58,934 nt of DNA. It comes from Lachnospiraceae bacterium (lineage in GTDB: Bacteria; Bacillota; Clostridia; Lachnospirales; Lachnospiraceae). Positions within the stretch are counted from its first letter, which is position 1; every line of letters starts with the position of its first letter. The stretch spans positions 1 to 58,934 of the forward strand of contig JAFQLB010000081.1 in the NCBI GenBank assembly GCA_017396675.1. Direction: 5' to 3'. The position numbers and the translations under genes were made by a program. This document shows positions 1-7,468 of the stretch, piece after piece. The notes beneath the pieces were generated by a model. That model was not told the DNA's origin, did no database searches, and worked only from the letters and a program-made list of their open reading frames with translations.

Positions 1-781
1 CATCATTAGGAACAACAATATATTTCACATCATCATATTCAAATCGAAGCCATATATTCTTATAATTATCTTTTTCCAATTCGTTATTCACTATTTCTTT
101 TTTCTTAACAATCGACGGTTTCGCAATAACTCTTTCCTTTTTCACTTTCTCTAAATCTTCAAGTTTAGGTACATAACGCCACTCTTTTTCATCATGAAAA
201 TTCTTTGATATATGAACCACTTTTCCACTTTTTAGTGTACGAACCATCTCTCCACATAACGGTTTCAAATAACATAACCTATTTATCACATCATCAAAAA
301 AAACATCCTCTAAGTCCTCTTGAGAAATAGCAAATTCCAATACCTTCTTTAAATCTTTAGCAAATTCTGCTTCGGAATTAACATAATGTACTGGTTGAAG
401 ATTTTGATCTATACACCACATTTTAGAAAATGCAATTGCATATTTACCATAATAATCCGGATGTGTATTATTATTAATGATTTCTTTTTTTTCATCGTCA
501 TTTAGACTTTGTATTTCTTCTTTATCCAAACTTATCTGAAAATTATCCGCTATTTTATGTAATGGAACATCACAAAAACATTTTTGCAAAACAAGTATTT
601 TCTTTATCAAATTACCTTTTATTTGTACGTCTAAGTAACTTATATCCTCTTCACAATACCTTGGCGCTAAACCTTTTTGTCCCAAGGTATCTCTTAAAAA
701 CTTTGACTGCTTCATAAAATGAAACACGGAATTTGCACTTTGTATATATTTTAGCTGTTCATTAATTAACTCTGCTTTCAC
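1..781 (-). CDS. AbiGi-type abortive infection protein, 3' end outside window
   Basis: The minus-strand frame is open for 260 residues and runs off the window start, so the C-terminus is missing. I place the start at a GTG at 781 because AAAGGA lies seven bases upstream and an in-frame stop lies a little further up; the next ATG, at 715, has no good ribosome site. Visible blocks are RYCEED (41-46), CFCDVPLHKI (68-77), YGKYAIAFSKMW (111-122), PVHYV (130-134) and, near the window edge, LRFEYDDVKYIVVPND. From memory this order matches the AbiGi family, described as the antitoxin of an abortive phage-resistance pair. The partner, if there is one, would lie beyond position 1. The gene is AT-rich compared with the core genes to the right, which fits acquired DNA. 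DUF2971-like proteins share some of these blocks and are the main alternative. Confidence 0.6.
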   Translation of the reverse strand, partial: MKAELINEQLKYIQSANSVFHFMKQSKFLRDTLGQKGLAPRYCEEDISYLDVQIKGNLIKKILVLQKCFCDVPLHKIADNFQISLDKEEIQSLNDDEKKEIINNNTHPDYYGKYAIAFSKMWCIDQNLQPVHYVNSEAEFAKDLKKVLEFAISQEDLEDVFFDDVINRLCYLKPLCGEMVRTLKSGKVVHISKNFHDEKEWRYVPKLEDLEKVKKERVIAKPSIVKKKEIVNNELEKDNYKNIWLRFEYDDVKYIVVPND

Positions 782-810
782 TTTTTTATCCTTTGTATAG
801 CTCAATCTCT

Positions 811-866
811 TATTTTATAGTATACCATTACGTGCATTTTTCTTCTACCAATTGTTTTATCTTTCA
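811..866 (-). repeat. Promoter-bearing repeat, copy A, upstream of the AbiGi gene
   Basis: This segment matches 1636-1688 closely over about 50 bases, apart from a 4-base gap. On the minus strand both copies carry TGGTATACTATA, an extended -10 element (TG, one base, TATACT at 824-819). Transcription from here would start about 30 bases before the GTG at 781. Confidence 0.65.
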
Positions 867-881
867 AAAATCTTTTCAATG

Positions 882-909
882 AAAAAGGCGAATGTTATGC
901 ACACCCGCC
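882..909 (-). terminator. Rho-independent terminator after hepT
   Basis: On the minus strand an 8-bp stem (GGCGGGTG with CATTCGCC, two G-U pairs) closes a 7-base loop and is followed by five T. It lies 48 bases past the hepT stop and ends that operon before the AbiGi promoter. Confidence 0.65.
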
Positions 910-956
910 GTTTCCGATTTCCTCTATATTTTACAATTTGTTGTACCGTTCAAAAC

Positions 957-1304
957 CTAGTGCAGTGTAGTTAAAATCCGTCCCACTTCTTCTTTCAATT
1001 CCGGTAAATCATTCTGAATCGTATCCCATGCCGATTGATAATCCAAATTAGAATACTGGTGCGCAAAAATATCTCTGATTCCGCACCATTCTTTCCACGG
1101 AATATCCATCTCTGCTTCCCGTAACTCATCAGAAATTACCTTGCATAACTCTCCAATCTGTAAAATACACATGCAGCAGGCATTCTGAAATACAGACACA
1201 CTTACGAATTTTTCATAATCATTTCCAAACATCTCACACGCTTCGGACACCTGCTTGCAATAATCCAATATTTTCTTCAAGATAATTATATCCTTATTCT
1301 TCAT
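957..1304 (-). CDS. hepT: HepT-like HEPN ribonuclease toxin
   Basis: A 115-residue all-helical HEPN (DUF86) protein. The catalytic R-x4-H-x-Y motif is intact at R77, H82 and Y84. In this family the motif forms an RNase site in the dimer; partner nucleotidyltransferases keep it inactive by adding AMP to the Tyr. I chose the ATG at 1304, with GGAG ten bases upstream, over a longer reading from 1346 because the extra N-terminal residues lie entirely inside the upstream mntA gene. The two genes overlap by 11 bases, the tight coupling usual for these toxin-antitoxin pairs. A terminator follows at 882-909. Confidence 0.85.
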   Translation of the reverse strand: MKNKDIIILKKILDYCKQVSEACEMFGNDYEKFVSVSVFQNACCMCILQIGELCKVISDELREAEMDIPWKEWCGIRDIFAHQYSNLDYQSAWDTIQNDLPELKEEVGRILTTLH

Positions 1305-1590
1305 ATAGCAATATCTCCGTTCCTGCAATCTCCTTATAAAACGCATCTTCTATTCCGGTAGTCGTTACCAAATCAACGGATAGATCTAATGCTTCCTGTA
1401 CACTCTGTCGCATTCCCGATAATTTTAACAATGACATAGGCTTTCCTTTCTCAACAAGCAAATCTATATCACTGTTTTCAGTGGCATTTCCTTTTGCATA
1501 AGAACCAAAAAGATAAATCCTTTTTACTCCATAGGAACGGGCAATTGGAGTAATAGTTTTTTTAATTGTTGAAATATCCGTCATTGTCAT
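1294..1590 (-). CDS. mntA: MntA-like minimal nucleotidyltransferase antitoxin
   Basis: A 98-residue minimal nucleotidyltransferase (MNT). The signature GS-x10-DxD is complete: G29, S30, D41 and D43. In characterised pairs MntA transfers AMP to the active-site Tyr of HepT and so neutralises it. AAGGAG lies four bases before the ATG at 1590; the in-frame ATG at 1584 is the alternative start. The frame is also open upstream to 1797, but that part reads as an old integrase end. The gene is driven by an extended -10 promoter in the repeat at 1636-1688. It is first in the operon and overlaps hepT by 11 bases. Confidence 0.85.
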   Translation of the reverse strand: MTMTDISTIKKTITPIARSYGVKRIYLFGSYAKGNATENSDIDLLVEKGKPMSLLKLSGMRQSVQEALDLSVDLVTTTGIEDAFYKEIAGTEILLYEE

Positions 1591-1635
1591 CCCACTCCTT
1601 TTCTCAATCCTCTTTTTTATATTGTACCATTTTAC

Positions 1636-1688
1636 TATTCTATAGTATACCACTGGCTGCATTTTTTCTTCCAGCATTTTATCTTTTA
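1636..1688 (-). repeat. Promoter-bearing repeat, copy B, upstream of mntA
   Basis: This is the second copy of the segment at 811-866. It carries the same extended -10 (TGG then TATACT, 1652-1644 on the minus strand). It also overlaps the 3' end of the integrase remnant. The predicted mntA leader is about 47 bases. Confidence 0.65.
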
Positions 1689-1797
1689 GTTTCTTCCTTG
1701 ACACTATGCAGTATTGCTCCGTAGTACTGGCTAAGTCTCCAATATACGCCGCAATATCCTTTACCCCAGCTCCTTCCTCATATAATTTAATACAGAA
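1650..1797 (-). pseudogene. Remnant of a tyrosine recombinase C-terminus
   Basis: Read on the minus strand after a TAA at 1800-1798, the frame gives IKLYEEGAGVKDIAAYIG followed by DLASTTEQYCIVSRKK. This resembles the end of phage-type tyrosine integrases: a Leu-rich helix, Gly-Val-Asp/Lys-Ile, a Gly in place of the LGH segment, then STT and a Tyr at the position of the catalytic nucleophile. Nothing of the N-terminal or core domains remains. It lies about 150 bases from a tRNA-Gln gene, a common integration target. The fragment is short, so the assignment is tentative. Confidence 0.45.
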
Positions 1798-1911
1798 TTA
1801 ACTACTATAATTATATCTGATTTCTAACTAATTTAAAATCCGCTATAGTTTCTATGATTTATCATTGACCTATCCGTTAGAAAAAAGGCATCAAACGCCC
1901 TTTTTATCATA

Positions 1912-1942
1912 TAAAAAAACTCCGGTAGACATCTACCGGAGT
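1912..1942 (-). terminator. Terminator of tRNA-Gln
   Basis: A perfect 11-bp stem (1919-1929 with 1932-1942), a 2-base loop and a run of seven T on the minus strand follow directly after the tRNA gene. Confidence 0.85.
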
Positions 1943-1951
1943 TCTAAGAAC

Positions 1952-2023
1952 CAGGGCTACAAGGATTCGAACCTTGAAATGACGGAGTCAGAGTCCGTTG
2001 CCTTACCGTTTGGCGATAGCCCT
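1952..2023 (-). tRNA. tRNA-Gln (anticodon CTG)
   Basis: A 72-base cloverleaf. The acceptor stem AGGGCTA pairs perfectly with TAGCCCT and is followed by a G discriminator. The anticodon loop is CTCTGAC, so the anticodon is CTG and reads CAG. The T-arm holds GGTTCGAATCC. CCA is not encoded. A promoter sits at 2041-2069 and a terminator follows. Confidence 0.9.
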
Positions 2024-2040
2024 ATTTATTGCACTAGGAC

Positions 2041-2069
2041 ATAATACAATATTTTCTTTCCTTTTGCAA
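2041..2069 (-). promoter_or_regulatory. Promoter of tRNA-Gln
   Basis: On the minus strand TTGCAA (2069-2064) and TATTAT (2046-2041) are 17 bases apart, and the -10 box ends 17 bases before the tRNA. Confidence 0.65.
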
Positions 2070-2099
2070 GTATTTTTACAAAAAACTTCAGAAAAAAGT

Positions 2100-2864
2100 T
2101 CAGAAGCTTTTTTCTTTCTCCAATCTCCTTTCAAAGACATATTCTTTATGGTCGGACAGGTCCTCTCTGAATACAAATCCCAGCCGGTCAAACCGTTTCA
2201 TGTCCTCCGGTGCTTCTATCCTGTGCTCTGCCATAAAGCGAACCATTTCTCCCCGGGCCATCTTGGCATACGTTCCCTTCTGCACCATTTTCCCATTCAC
2301 CTCTTCCGCGAAAACACAGGTGATATACGTATCCTCCGGCTCAATCCATCTTTCGATACAGCTTGAATATTCTCCGGAGGCCAGATTGATAAAGACACCG
2401 TCCTCGGAACGTACCTGCTCATACAGACTGCGGCCCCAAAAATCATACAAATCCCTGCTGCCTCCCACGGACGCCTTGGCCTGCATCTCCAAACGGTACG
2501 GCGTTACTCCGTCCATAGGACGCAGCACCCCGTAGAACCCCGACAAAATCCTAAGATGCTCCTCTATGTAAGACAGCTGCCCGTCTTCAAAAACCGCCGG
2601 TGCCATATACTGAAATGCCAGCCCCACATAAGACAGTATGGCAGGTGTCAGTTCCTTGTACAGCTGCATCCCACGAAGCCGCTCCACGTTCTCACGTGCA
2701 ATCTTATCATTGCACTTCCAAAGCCTTTGCAGTTCCTCATCGGATTTTCCCTGCAGCCATTCCAGGATCTCCTGTGTCCGCTCAAGCAGCGCCGGGAGTC
2801 CTCCGACCTCCAGCGTATCCCTGTCGATTTTCATTTTTTTTGCCGGCGAAAGAAGGATTCTCAT
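2100..2864 (-). CDS. yaaA: Peroxide stress protein YaaA (DUF328/UPF0246)
   Basis: A 254-residue cytoplasmic protein of full family length. It opens with MRILLSPAKKMK and has the family blocks PALLERTQEI, AFQYMAPAV, YRLEMQAK, DFWG and NLASGEYS. In E. coli YaaA lowers free intracellular iron during hydrogen peroxide stress. It overlaps the end of bcp by four bases (ATGA), so the two are translationally coupled, which supports an oxidative-stress role. Confidence 0.93.
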   Translation of the reverse strand: MRILLSPAKKMKIDRDTLEVGGLPALLERTQEILEWLQGKSDEELQRLWKCNDKIARENVERLRGMQLYKELTPAILSYVGLAFQYMAPAVFEDGQLSYIEEHLRILSGFYGVLRPMDGVTPYRLEMQAKASVGGSRDLYDFWGRSLYEQVRSEDGVFINLASGEYSSCIERWIEPEDTYITCVFAEEVNGKMVQKGTYAKMARGEMVRFMAEHRIEAPEDMKRFDRLGFVFREDLSDHKEYVFERRLEKEKSF

Positions 2865-3316
2865 GACAGTTCTTCCAGCATTTTAGCCGGATTCTCTGCG
2901 GCCTTGACCTTGCCGAAGGCTTTTACCACAACGCCATCTTCATCGATCAGATAGGTACTTCTGACGATTCCCATATATTTCTTTCCGTAATTTATCTTTT
3001 CCTGCCACACTCCGTAGCTTTGGATCATCTCCGTCTCCGGATCCGACAGAATCGGAAAGGGCAGGTTATATTTTTCCGCAAACTTTTTGTGGGAAGCCAC
3101 GCTGTCTTTGCTGACGCCCAAAACAACGGCTCCTTTTTGTGTAAACTGCGGATACAGCTCCCCGAAATTACATGCCTGCTTCGTGCATCCCGGGGTATTG
3201 TCTTTGGGATAAAAATAAAGAATTACCTTTTTCCCTCTATACTCTTCCAATGTGTGTATCTTTCCATTCTGATCCGGCAGAGAAAATGCCGGTGCCTTCT
3301 GACCCGTTTCCAACAT
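2861..3316 (-). CDS. bcp: Thioredoxin-dependent peroxiredoxin, Bcp/PrxQ type
   Basis: A 151-residue peroxiredoxin that reduces hydroperoxides with thioredoxin as electron donor. The active-site stretch YPKDNTPGCTKQACNF holds the peroxidatic Cys and, five residues later, the resolving Cys of the PrxQ subgroup. The start is the ATG at 3316, with AAGGAG nine bases upstream; a longer reading from 3400 adds a basic tail with no family match. It is the first gene of a bcp-yaaA operon. Confidence 0.93.
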   Translation of the reverse strand: MLETGQKAPAFSLPDQNGKIHTLEEYRGKKVILYFYPKDNTPGCTKQACNFGELYPQFTQKGAVVLGVSKDSVASHKKFAEKYNLPFPILSDPETEMIQSYGVWQEKINYGKKYMGIVRSTYLIDEDGVVVKAFGKVKAAENPAKMLEELS

Positions 3317-3442
3317 ATTCTGTTCTCCTTGACTATTTGACACTTTTTTTGTTTTCTTTGCAGTTAATCTACAGACATAGATCCATTGATTTTTTGACAT
3401 CTTATCATATATTTGCCAGTCAGTACATAGGCTTTTTCAAAC

Positions 3443-3471
3443 TTGTCATAAAAAAAGAAATAGTGTATTAT
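3443..3471 (+). promoter_or_regulatory. Promoter of pncB
   Basis: TTGTCA (3443-3448) and TATTAT (3466-3471) are separated by 17 bases, 33 bases before the pncB start. AGGAGG precedes the ATG. Confidence 0.65.
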
Positions 3472-3503
3472 AAATTTCAGGTAACGCAGGAGGTAAAGGG
3501 TTT

Positions 3504-4955
3504 ATGGAAAGAAATCTTACATTACTGACCGATCTATACGAGCTTACCATGATGCAGGGATATTTTAAGAATAAGGATCTGAATGAAACCGTAATTTTTG
3601 ATGCCTTTTTCCGCAGCAATCCCATGGACAGCGGATATTCCATTGCCGCCGGCCTTGCACAAGTGATTCAGTATATCGAGAATCTGCATTTTGACAGTGA
3701 GGATATCAACTATCTGGACGGTCTGGATATTTTTGATGAAGATTTCCTTCACTATCTGGAAACCTTCCGCTTTTCCGGTGATATCTATGCAATTCCCGAG
3801 GGTAACCTGATGTTCCCAAAGGAGCCGATGATCAAAGTCATTGCTCCCATTATGGAAGCCCAGCTGATCGAAACCGCTATATTAAATATTGTCAATCATC
3901 AGAGTTTGATCGCCACAAGAGCTTCCCGGGTCTGCTACGCTGCCCAGGGGGACGGCATCATGGAATTCGGACTGCGGCGGGCGCAGGGGCCGGATGCCGG
4001 TATCTACGGTGCCCGCGCCGCCATGATCGGCGGATGTGTGGCTACCAGCAATGTTCTGGCAGGTCAGCTCTTTCACGTACCTGTGAAGGGCACCCATGCA
4101 CACAGCTGGATTATGAGCTTTCCTGATGAATATACGGCATTTCGTACCTATGCCGAAATGTATCCCGATTCCTGTATTCTGCTGGCAGATACCTATGATA
4201 CGTTAAAATCCGGCGTCCCCAATGCCATTCGCGTATTCTCCGAGATGCGTTCCTCCGGCATACCTCTTTCCACTTACGGAATCCGCCTGGACAGCGGGGA
4301 TCTTGCTTATCTCTCCAAACAGGCCAGAAAAATGCTGGACGAAGCCGGCTTCCCCGATGCCGTTATCTCTGCCTCCAACGATCTTGACGAGTTTTTAATC
4401 GACAGCCTGAAAACCCAGGGCGCTGCCATCACTTCCTGGGGAGTCGGCACCAACCTGATCACCTCAAAGGACTGTCCTTCCTTCGGCGGTGTCTATAAAC
4501 TGGCAGCCATTAAGGGAGCCGATGGCAAATTTATTCCTAAAATCAAGCTTTCCGAGAATTCAGAGAAGGTGACCAATCCCGGCAACAAAACCATCTATCG
4601 CATCTACGATAAAGAAACCGGAAAACTGAGAGCGGATTTGATCTGTCTGGCAGATGATGTGTTTGATCCCGAGCAGCCCCTGCTTCTCTTTGACCCCCAG
4701 GAGCCATGGAAAAAAACAAAACTGCCGGGCGGCTCCTATACCATGAAGGAGCTTTTGGTTCCCGTTTTTCTCGCAGGAAAACGCGTCTATACTTCTCCTT
4801 CTGTCATGGAAATTCGAGCCATTTGTCAGCGCGAACTGTCTACACTGTGGGATGAAGCACGCCGATTGGTCAATCCCCATAAGGTTCACGTGGATCTCTC
4901 ACCCCGACTGTACGATATGAAAATCAGTCTGCTGGATCAGATGGGAGAGGTATGA
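3504..4955 (+). CDS. pncB: Nicotinate phosphoribosyltransferase
   Basis: A 483-residue enzyme that joins nicotinate to PRPP, giving nicotinate mononucleotide in the Preiss-Handler NAD salvage pathway. Family blocks are LLTDLYELTMMQGYF at the N-terminus, EFGLRRAQGPDAG, the catalytic GTHAHSWIMSF, YGIRLDSGDLA and SWGVGTNLITS. The length and C-terminal extension fit the long bacterial form. AGGAGG lies seven bases before the cluster leading to the ATG. A DUF362 gene follows 62 bases downstream on the same strand and may be co-transcribed. Confidence 0.95.
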   Translation: MERNLTLLTDLYELTMMQGYFKNKDLNETVIFDAFFRSNPMDSGYSIAAGLAQVIQYIENLHFDSEDINYLDGLDIFDEDFLHYLETFRFSGDIYAIPEGNLMFPKEPMIKVIAPIMEAQLIETAILNIVNHQSLIATRASRVCYAAQGDGIMEFGLRRAQGPDAGIYGARAAMIGGCVATSNVLAGQLFHVPVKGTHAHSWIMSFPDEYTAFRTYAEMYPDSCILLADTYDTLKSGVPNAIRVFSEMRSSGIPLSTYGIRLDSGDLAYLSKQARKMLDEAGFPDAVISASNDLDEFLIDSLKTQGAAITSWGVGTNLITSKDCPSFGGVYKLAAIKGADGKFIPKIKLSENSEKVTNPGNKTIYRIYDKETGKLRADLICLADDVFDPEQPLLLFDPQEPWKKTKLPGGSYTMKELLVPVFLAGKRVYTSPSVMEIRAICQRELSTLWDEARRLVNPHKVHVDLSPRLYDMKISLLDQMGEV

Positions 4956-5017
4956 TGCCCCAAACCCTCTCTTCTTGAGTTTTCACAGAGCATAAATCAA
5001 AGAAAGGAGACCCTTCC

Positions 5018-6019
5018 ATGCAAAAGAACAATGCCATTGCCGGTACGGGCGGAGCCCACTACCTTCCCTATGAGCAGAGAAATGGCAGCGAAGCCACCGT
5101 TTATTTTACAAAAGAGTTGTCTGCAGAAGGTCTGCAGAAGATATTTCGGCGAATTTCCTCTCATCTTACGGGAAAAGTCGGAATCAAACTCCACACAGGA
5201 GAAAAAAACGGCCCCAATATCATTCCCAGAGCCTGGGTGGAACACCTGATCCTTCAGGAGCTTCCTTCTGCCATCATCATAGAAACCAACTCCTACTATG
5301 AAGGGGATCGCTATACCACCCCACAGCATCGGGAAACACTGGCTGTGAACGGCTGGAACTTTGCACCGGTAGATATCCTGGACGAGGACGGAGCCCAGTC
5401 ATTTCCTATAAAAAACGGGAAATGGTTTGATGAAATGTCTATGGGAAAGCATCTGAAGGAGTATGATTCTATCCTCGCCCTCACCCATTTTAAAGGCCAT
5501 AATATGGGAGGATTCGGCGGCTCCAACAAAAATATCGGCATCGGATGTGCCGATGGTCGTATCGGCAAAGCCATGATCCATACCACTCCCGGCCAGGATA
5601 ATATGTGGGATGTGAACAAAGAAAAATTCATGGAATGCATGACCGAATCAACCAAGGCTGTAACGGATTACTTCGGTGAGCATATCGTCTACATCAATGT
5701 GATGAGAAATATGTCGGTTTCCTGCGACTGCGAAGGCGTCTGGGCAGAACCGGTGGTCACTCCCAACGTCGGGATCTGCGCCTCCACGGATATCCTTGCG
5801 GTGGATCAGGCCTGTGTGGACATCCTCTACGCCATGAAGAAGTCTGACCGCCGGGCACTGACAGAGCGCATCGAGTCCCGCCACGGCCATCGCCAGCTCA
5901 GCTACATGAAGGAGCTGGGAATGGGCTGCGACAGATATCAGCTGGTCGATATTGATCATAAGGATCGTATCATTTCCGCAAAGGATGCGGTTGCGGAGGT
6001 AGTTCCGTTTGAAGCGTAA
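5018..6019 (+). CDS. DUF362 domain protein
   Basis: A 333-residue protein of the DUF362 family. It shows VGIKLHTGEKNG, THFKGHNMGGFGGSNKNIGIG and a later DILAVDQACVD, which are typical blocks. Many DUF362 proteins carry two ferredoxin clusters at the C-terminus; this one ends without them, so it would need an external electron partner if it does redox work. The biochemical function of the family is not settled. AAAGGAG precedes the start, and a hairpin at 6024-6056 ends the unit. Confidence 0.85.
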   Translation: MQKNNAIAGTGGAHYLPYEQRNGSEATVYFTKELSAEGLQKIFRRISSHLTGKVGIKLHTGEKNGPNIIPRAWVEHLILQELPSAIIIETNSYYEGDRYTTPQHRETLAVNGWNFAPVDILDEDGAQSFPIKNGKWFDEMSMGKHLKEYDSILALTHFKGHNMGGFGGSNKNIGIGCADGRIGKAMIHTTPGQDNMWDVNKEKFMECMTESTKAVTDYFGEHIVYINVMRNMSVSCDCEGVWAEPVVTPNVGICASTDILAVDQACVDILYAMKKSDRRALTERIESRHGHRQLSYMKELGMGCDRYQLVDIDHKDRIISAKDAVAEVVPFEA

Positions 6020-6023
6020 CAGC

Positions 6024-6056
6024 AGTGGGGTATGATTTCTGTTTTCATACCCCACT
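6024..6056 (+). terminator. Terminator after the DUF362 gene
   Basis: A 12-bp stem (6024-6035 with 6045-6056) starts five bases after the stop. The T-tract is poor on the plus strand, so termination may be weak or may serve the convergent spoVT instead. Confidence 0.5.
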
Positions 6057-6097
6057 CTTCATAATCGGCCTTTTTGAAACTCTCATATCAGCTATCC

Positions 6098-6643
6098 CTA
6101 CTGCTCCATCTGCCGTCCCAGGAATCCGGCCGCAGCTTGAATCAGTTTCTGTTCTACCTCTCCCATTTTGCGTCTGGCATCCTGTTCCAGCAGGATGACA
6201 CCCCCAATGATATCCCCCTCACTTAAGATCGGGCAGATAGCCTGACCCGCATATTCCTCCGGCATTTCCTCAAACAATGAGATAAAATTTCTCTCACCCT
6301 TAACCGCCAGATAGCTTTCCCTCTTTTCCAGCTTATTCTCCAATTCATTGCTGATATCCTTGCCTACCGCCATCTTGCAGCCTCCTGCCGCCGCAATAAA
6401 CTGATCTCTGTCAGCAATCAATGCCACTCTTCCGGATACCTGACTCAGACTCTCGGCATATTGCTTTGCAAAAGTAGTCATCTCCCCGATAGGAGAATAC
6501 TTTTTTAATATGATCTCTCCTTCTCTGCTGGTAAAAATCTCCAACGGTTCACTCTCCCGAATCCGCAAGGTTCTTCGGATTTCCTTAGGGATCACGACTC
6601 TTCCCAGATCATCTATCCTGCGCACAATTCCTGTAGCTTTCAT
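6098..6643 (-). CDS. spoVT: Stage V sporulation protein T
   Basis: A 181-residue transcription factor, close to the Bacillus subtilis length of 178. Residues 1-50 are an AbrB-type swapped-hairpin DNA-binding domain (MKATGIVRRIDDLGRVVIPK, then RRTLRI). Residues 55-178 are the GAF-like ligand domain. In Bacillus SpoVT tunes sigma-G genes in the forespore. An inverted repeat at 6684-6713 lies in its promoter region. The gene is monocistronic and convergent with the DUF362 gene. Confidence 0.93.
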   Translation of the reverse strand: MKATGIVRRIDDLGRVVIPKEIRRTLRIRESEPLEIFTSREGEIILKKYSPIGEMTTFAKQYAESLSQVSGRVALIADRDQFIAAAGGCKMAVGKDISNELENKLEKRESYLAVKGERNFISLFEEMPEEYAGQAICPILSEGDIIGGVILLEQDARRKMGEVEQKLIQAAAGFLGRQMEQ

Positions 6644-6683
6644 AATATCTTCTCCTGTTATATGGTAAGTTTCTCATACTAGT

Positions 6684-6713
6684 ATCACTCATTTTTTAGA
6701 AATTATGAGTGAT
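6684..6713. promoter_or_regulatory. Inverted repeat upstream of spoVT
   Basis: ATCACTCAT and its exact complement ATGAGTGAT are separated by 12 bases, about 40 bases before the spoVT start. It could be an operator or a leader hairpin; it has no T-tract. Confidence 0.4.
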
Positions 6714-6810
6714 GGCGGCATTTTATTTTATATCTTGGTAATCGTCGTTTGACAAGAGCAGCCGATGAACGAGCCACCTGTTTACTTTGGTTTCAATTAT
6801 TTTACAAAAA

Positions 6811-6856
6811 TAAAAAAGCAGACCCGGATCACCTTAAAGCCAATCCAAGTCTGCTT
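6811..6856 (-). terminator. Terminator of the glgB-malic enzyme-tag operon
   Basis: On the minus strand a 14-base stem with two mismatched or wobble pairs (6843-6856 with 6816-6829) is followed by six T, then ATTTTT. It begins 30 bases after the tag stop. Confidence 0.75.
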
Positions 6857-6886
6857 CACTTATGATTCTTCCATTACTTCCGCCTC

Positions 6887-7450
6887 TCATCCGGTACCTT
6901 TTCCCCACTCACATTCCTTTCCATGTCCGTTAATGACTCCGATGGCCTGCAAATATGAATAGATGATGGTGGAGCCCACAAATTTCATACCTCTTTTTTT
7001 CAAATCTTTCGATATCGCATCTGACAGGGGAGAGGTCGTTCGCAGAGCGTAATCCTCCCTCACAGCCTCTCCCCTTGTATAGCTCCATATATATGCATCA
7101 AAGGAACCGTATTCCTCCTGAATCTTACGAAATATCCGGGCATTTGTAATACTCGCACGAATCTTCAGTGCATTTCGGATGATCCCGGGATCGGCCAGCA
7201 GCTTGCGTACCTTTTCCTCTCCGTAAGAGCTTACCCGTTCCACGTCAAAATTGTCATAGACACGGCGAAAATGCTCCCTCTTATTCAACACACATTCCCA
7301 GGACAGACCGGCCTGAAAGCCTTCCAGGATCAGAAGTTCGAAGAGCTTCCCATCGGAATGCTCCGGTACGCCCCACTCTTCATCATGGTACTGTACGTAT
7401 AAAGGATTTTTCAAATTCACATAGGCACAGCGCTTTTTATCCACGGGCAT
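6887..7450 (-). CDS. tag: DNA-3-methyladenine glycosylase I
   Basis: A 187-residue base-excision repair enzyme that removes N3-methyladenine from DNA. The zinc-snap ligands of the E. coli enzyme are all present: C8, H22, H176 and C180. The YHDEEWGVP block and the FQAGLSWECVLNKR helix are typical. It is the last gene of an operon with malic enzyme (18 bases upstream) and glgB; the grouping looks positional rather than functional. Confidence 0.95.
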   Translation of the reverse strand: MPVDKKRCAYVNLKNPLYVQYHDEEWGVPEHSDGKLFELLILEGFQAGLSWECVLNKREHFRRVYDNFDVERVSSYGEEKVRKLLADPGIIRNALKIRASITNARIFRKIQEEYGSFDAYIWSYTRGEAVREDYALRTTSPLSDAISKDLKKRGMKFVGSTIIYSYLQAIGVINGHGKECEWGKGTG

Positions 7451-7468
7451 TTCTCCTTCCTGGCGATT

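Noticed and set aside
1881..1907. Hairpin with A-rich and T-rich flanks near the tRNA-Gln terminator
   Set aside because: The GC part of the stem is only three pairs with a bulge; the neighbouring hairpin at 1912-1942 is far stronger.
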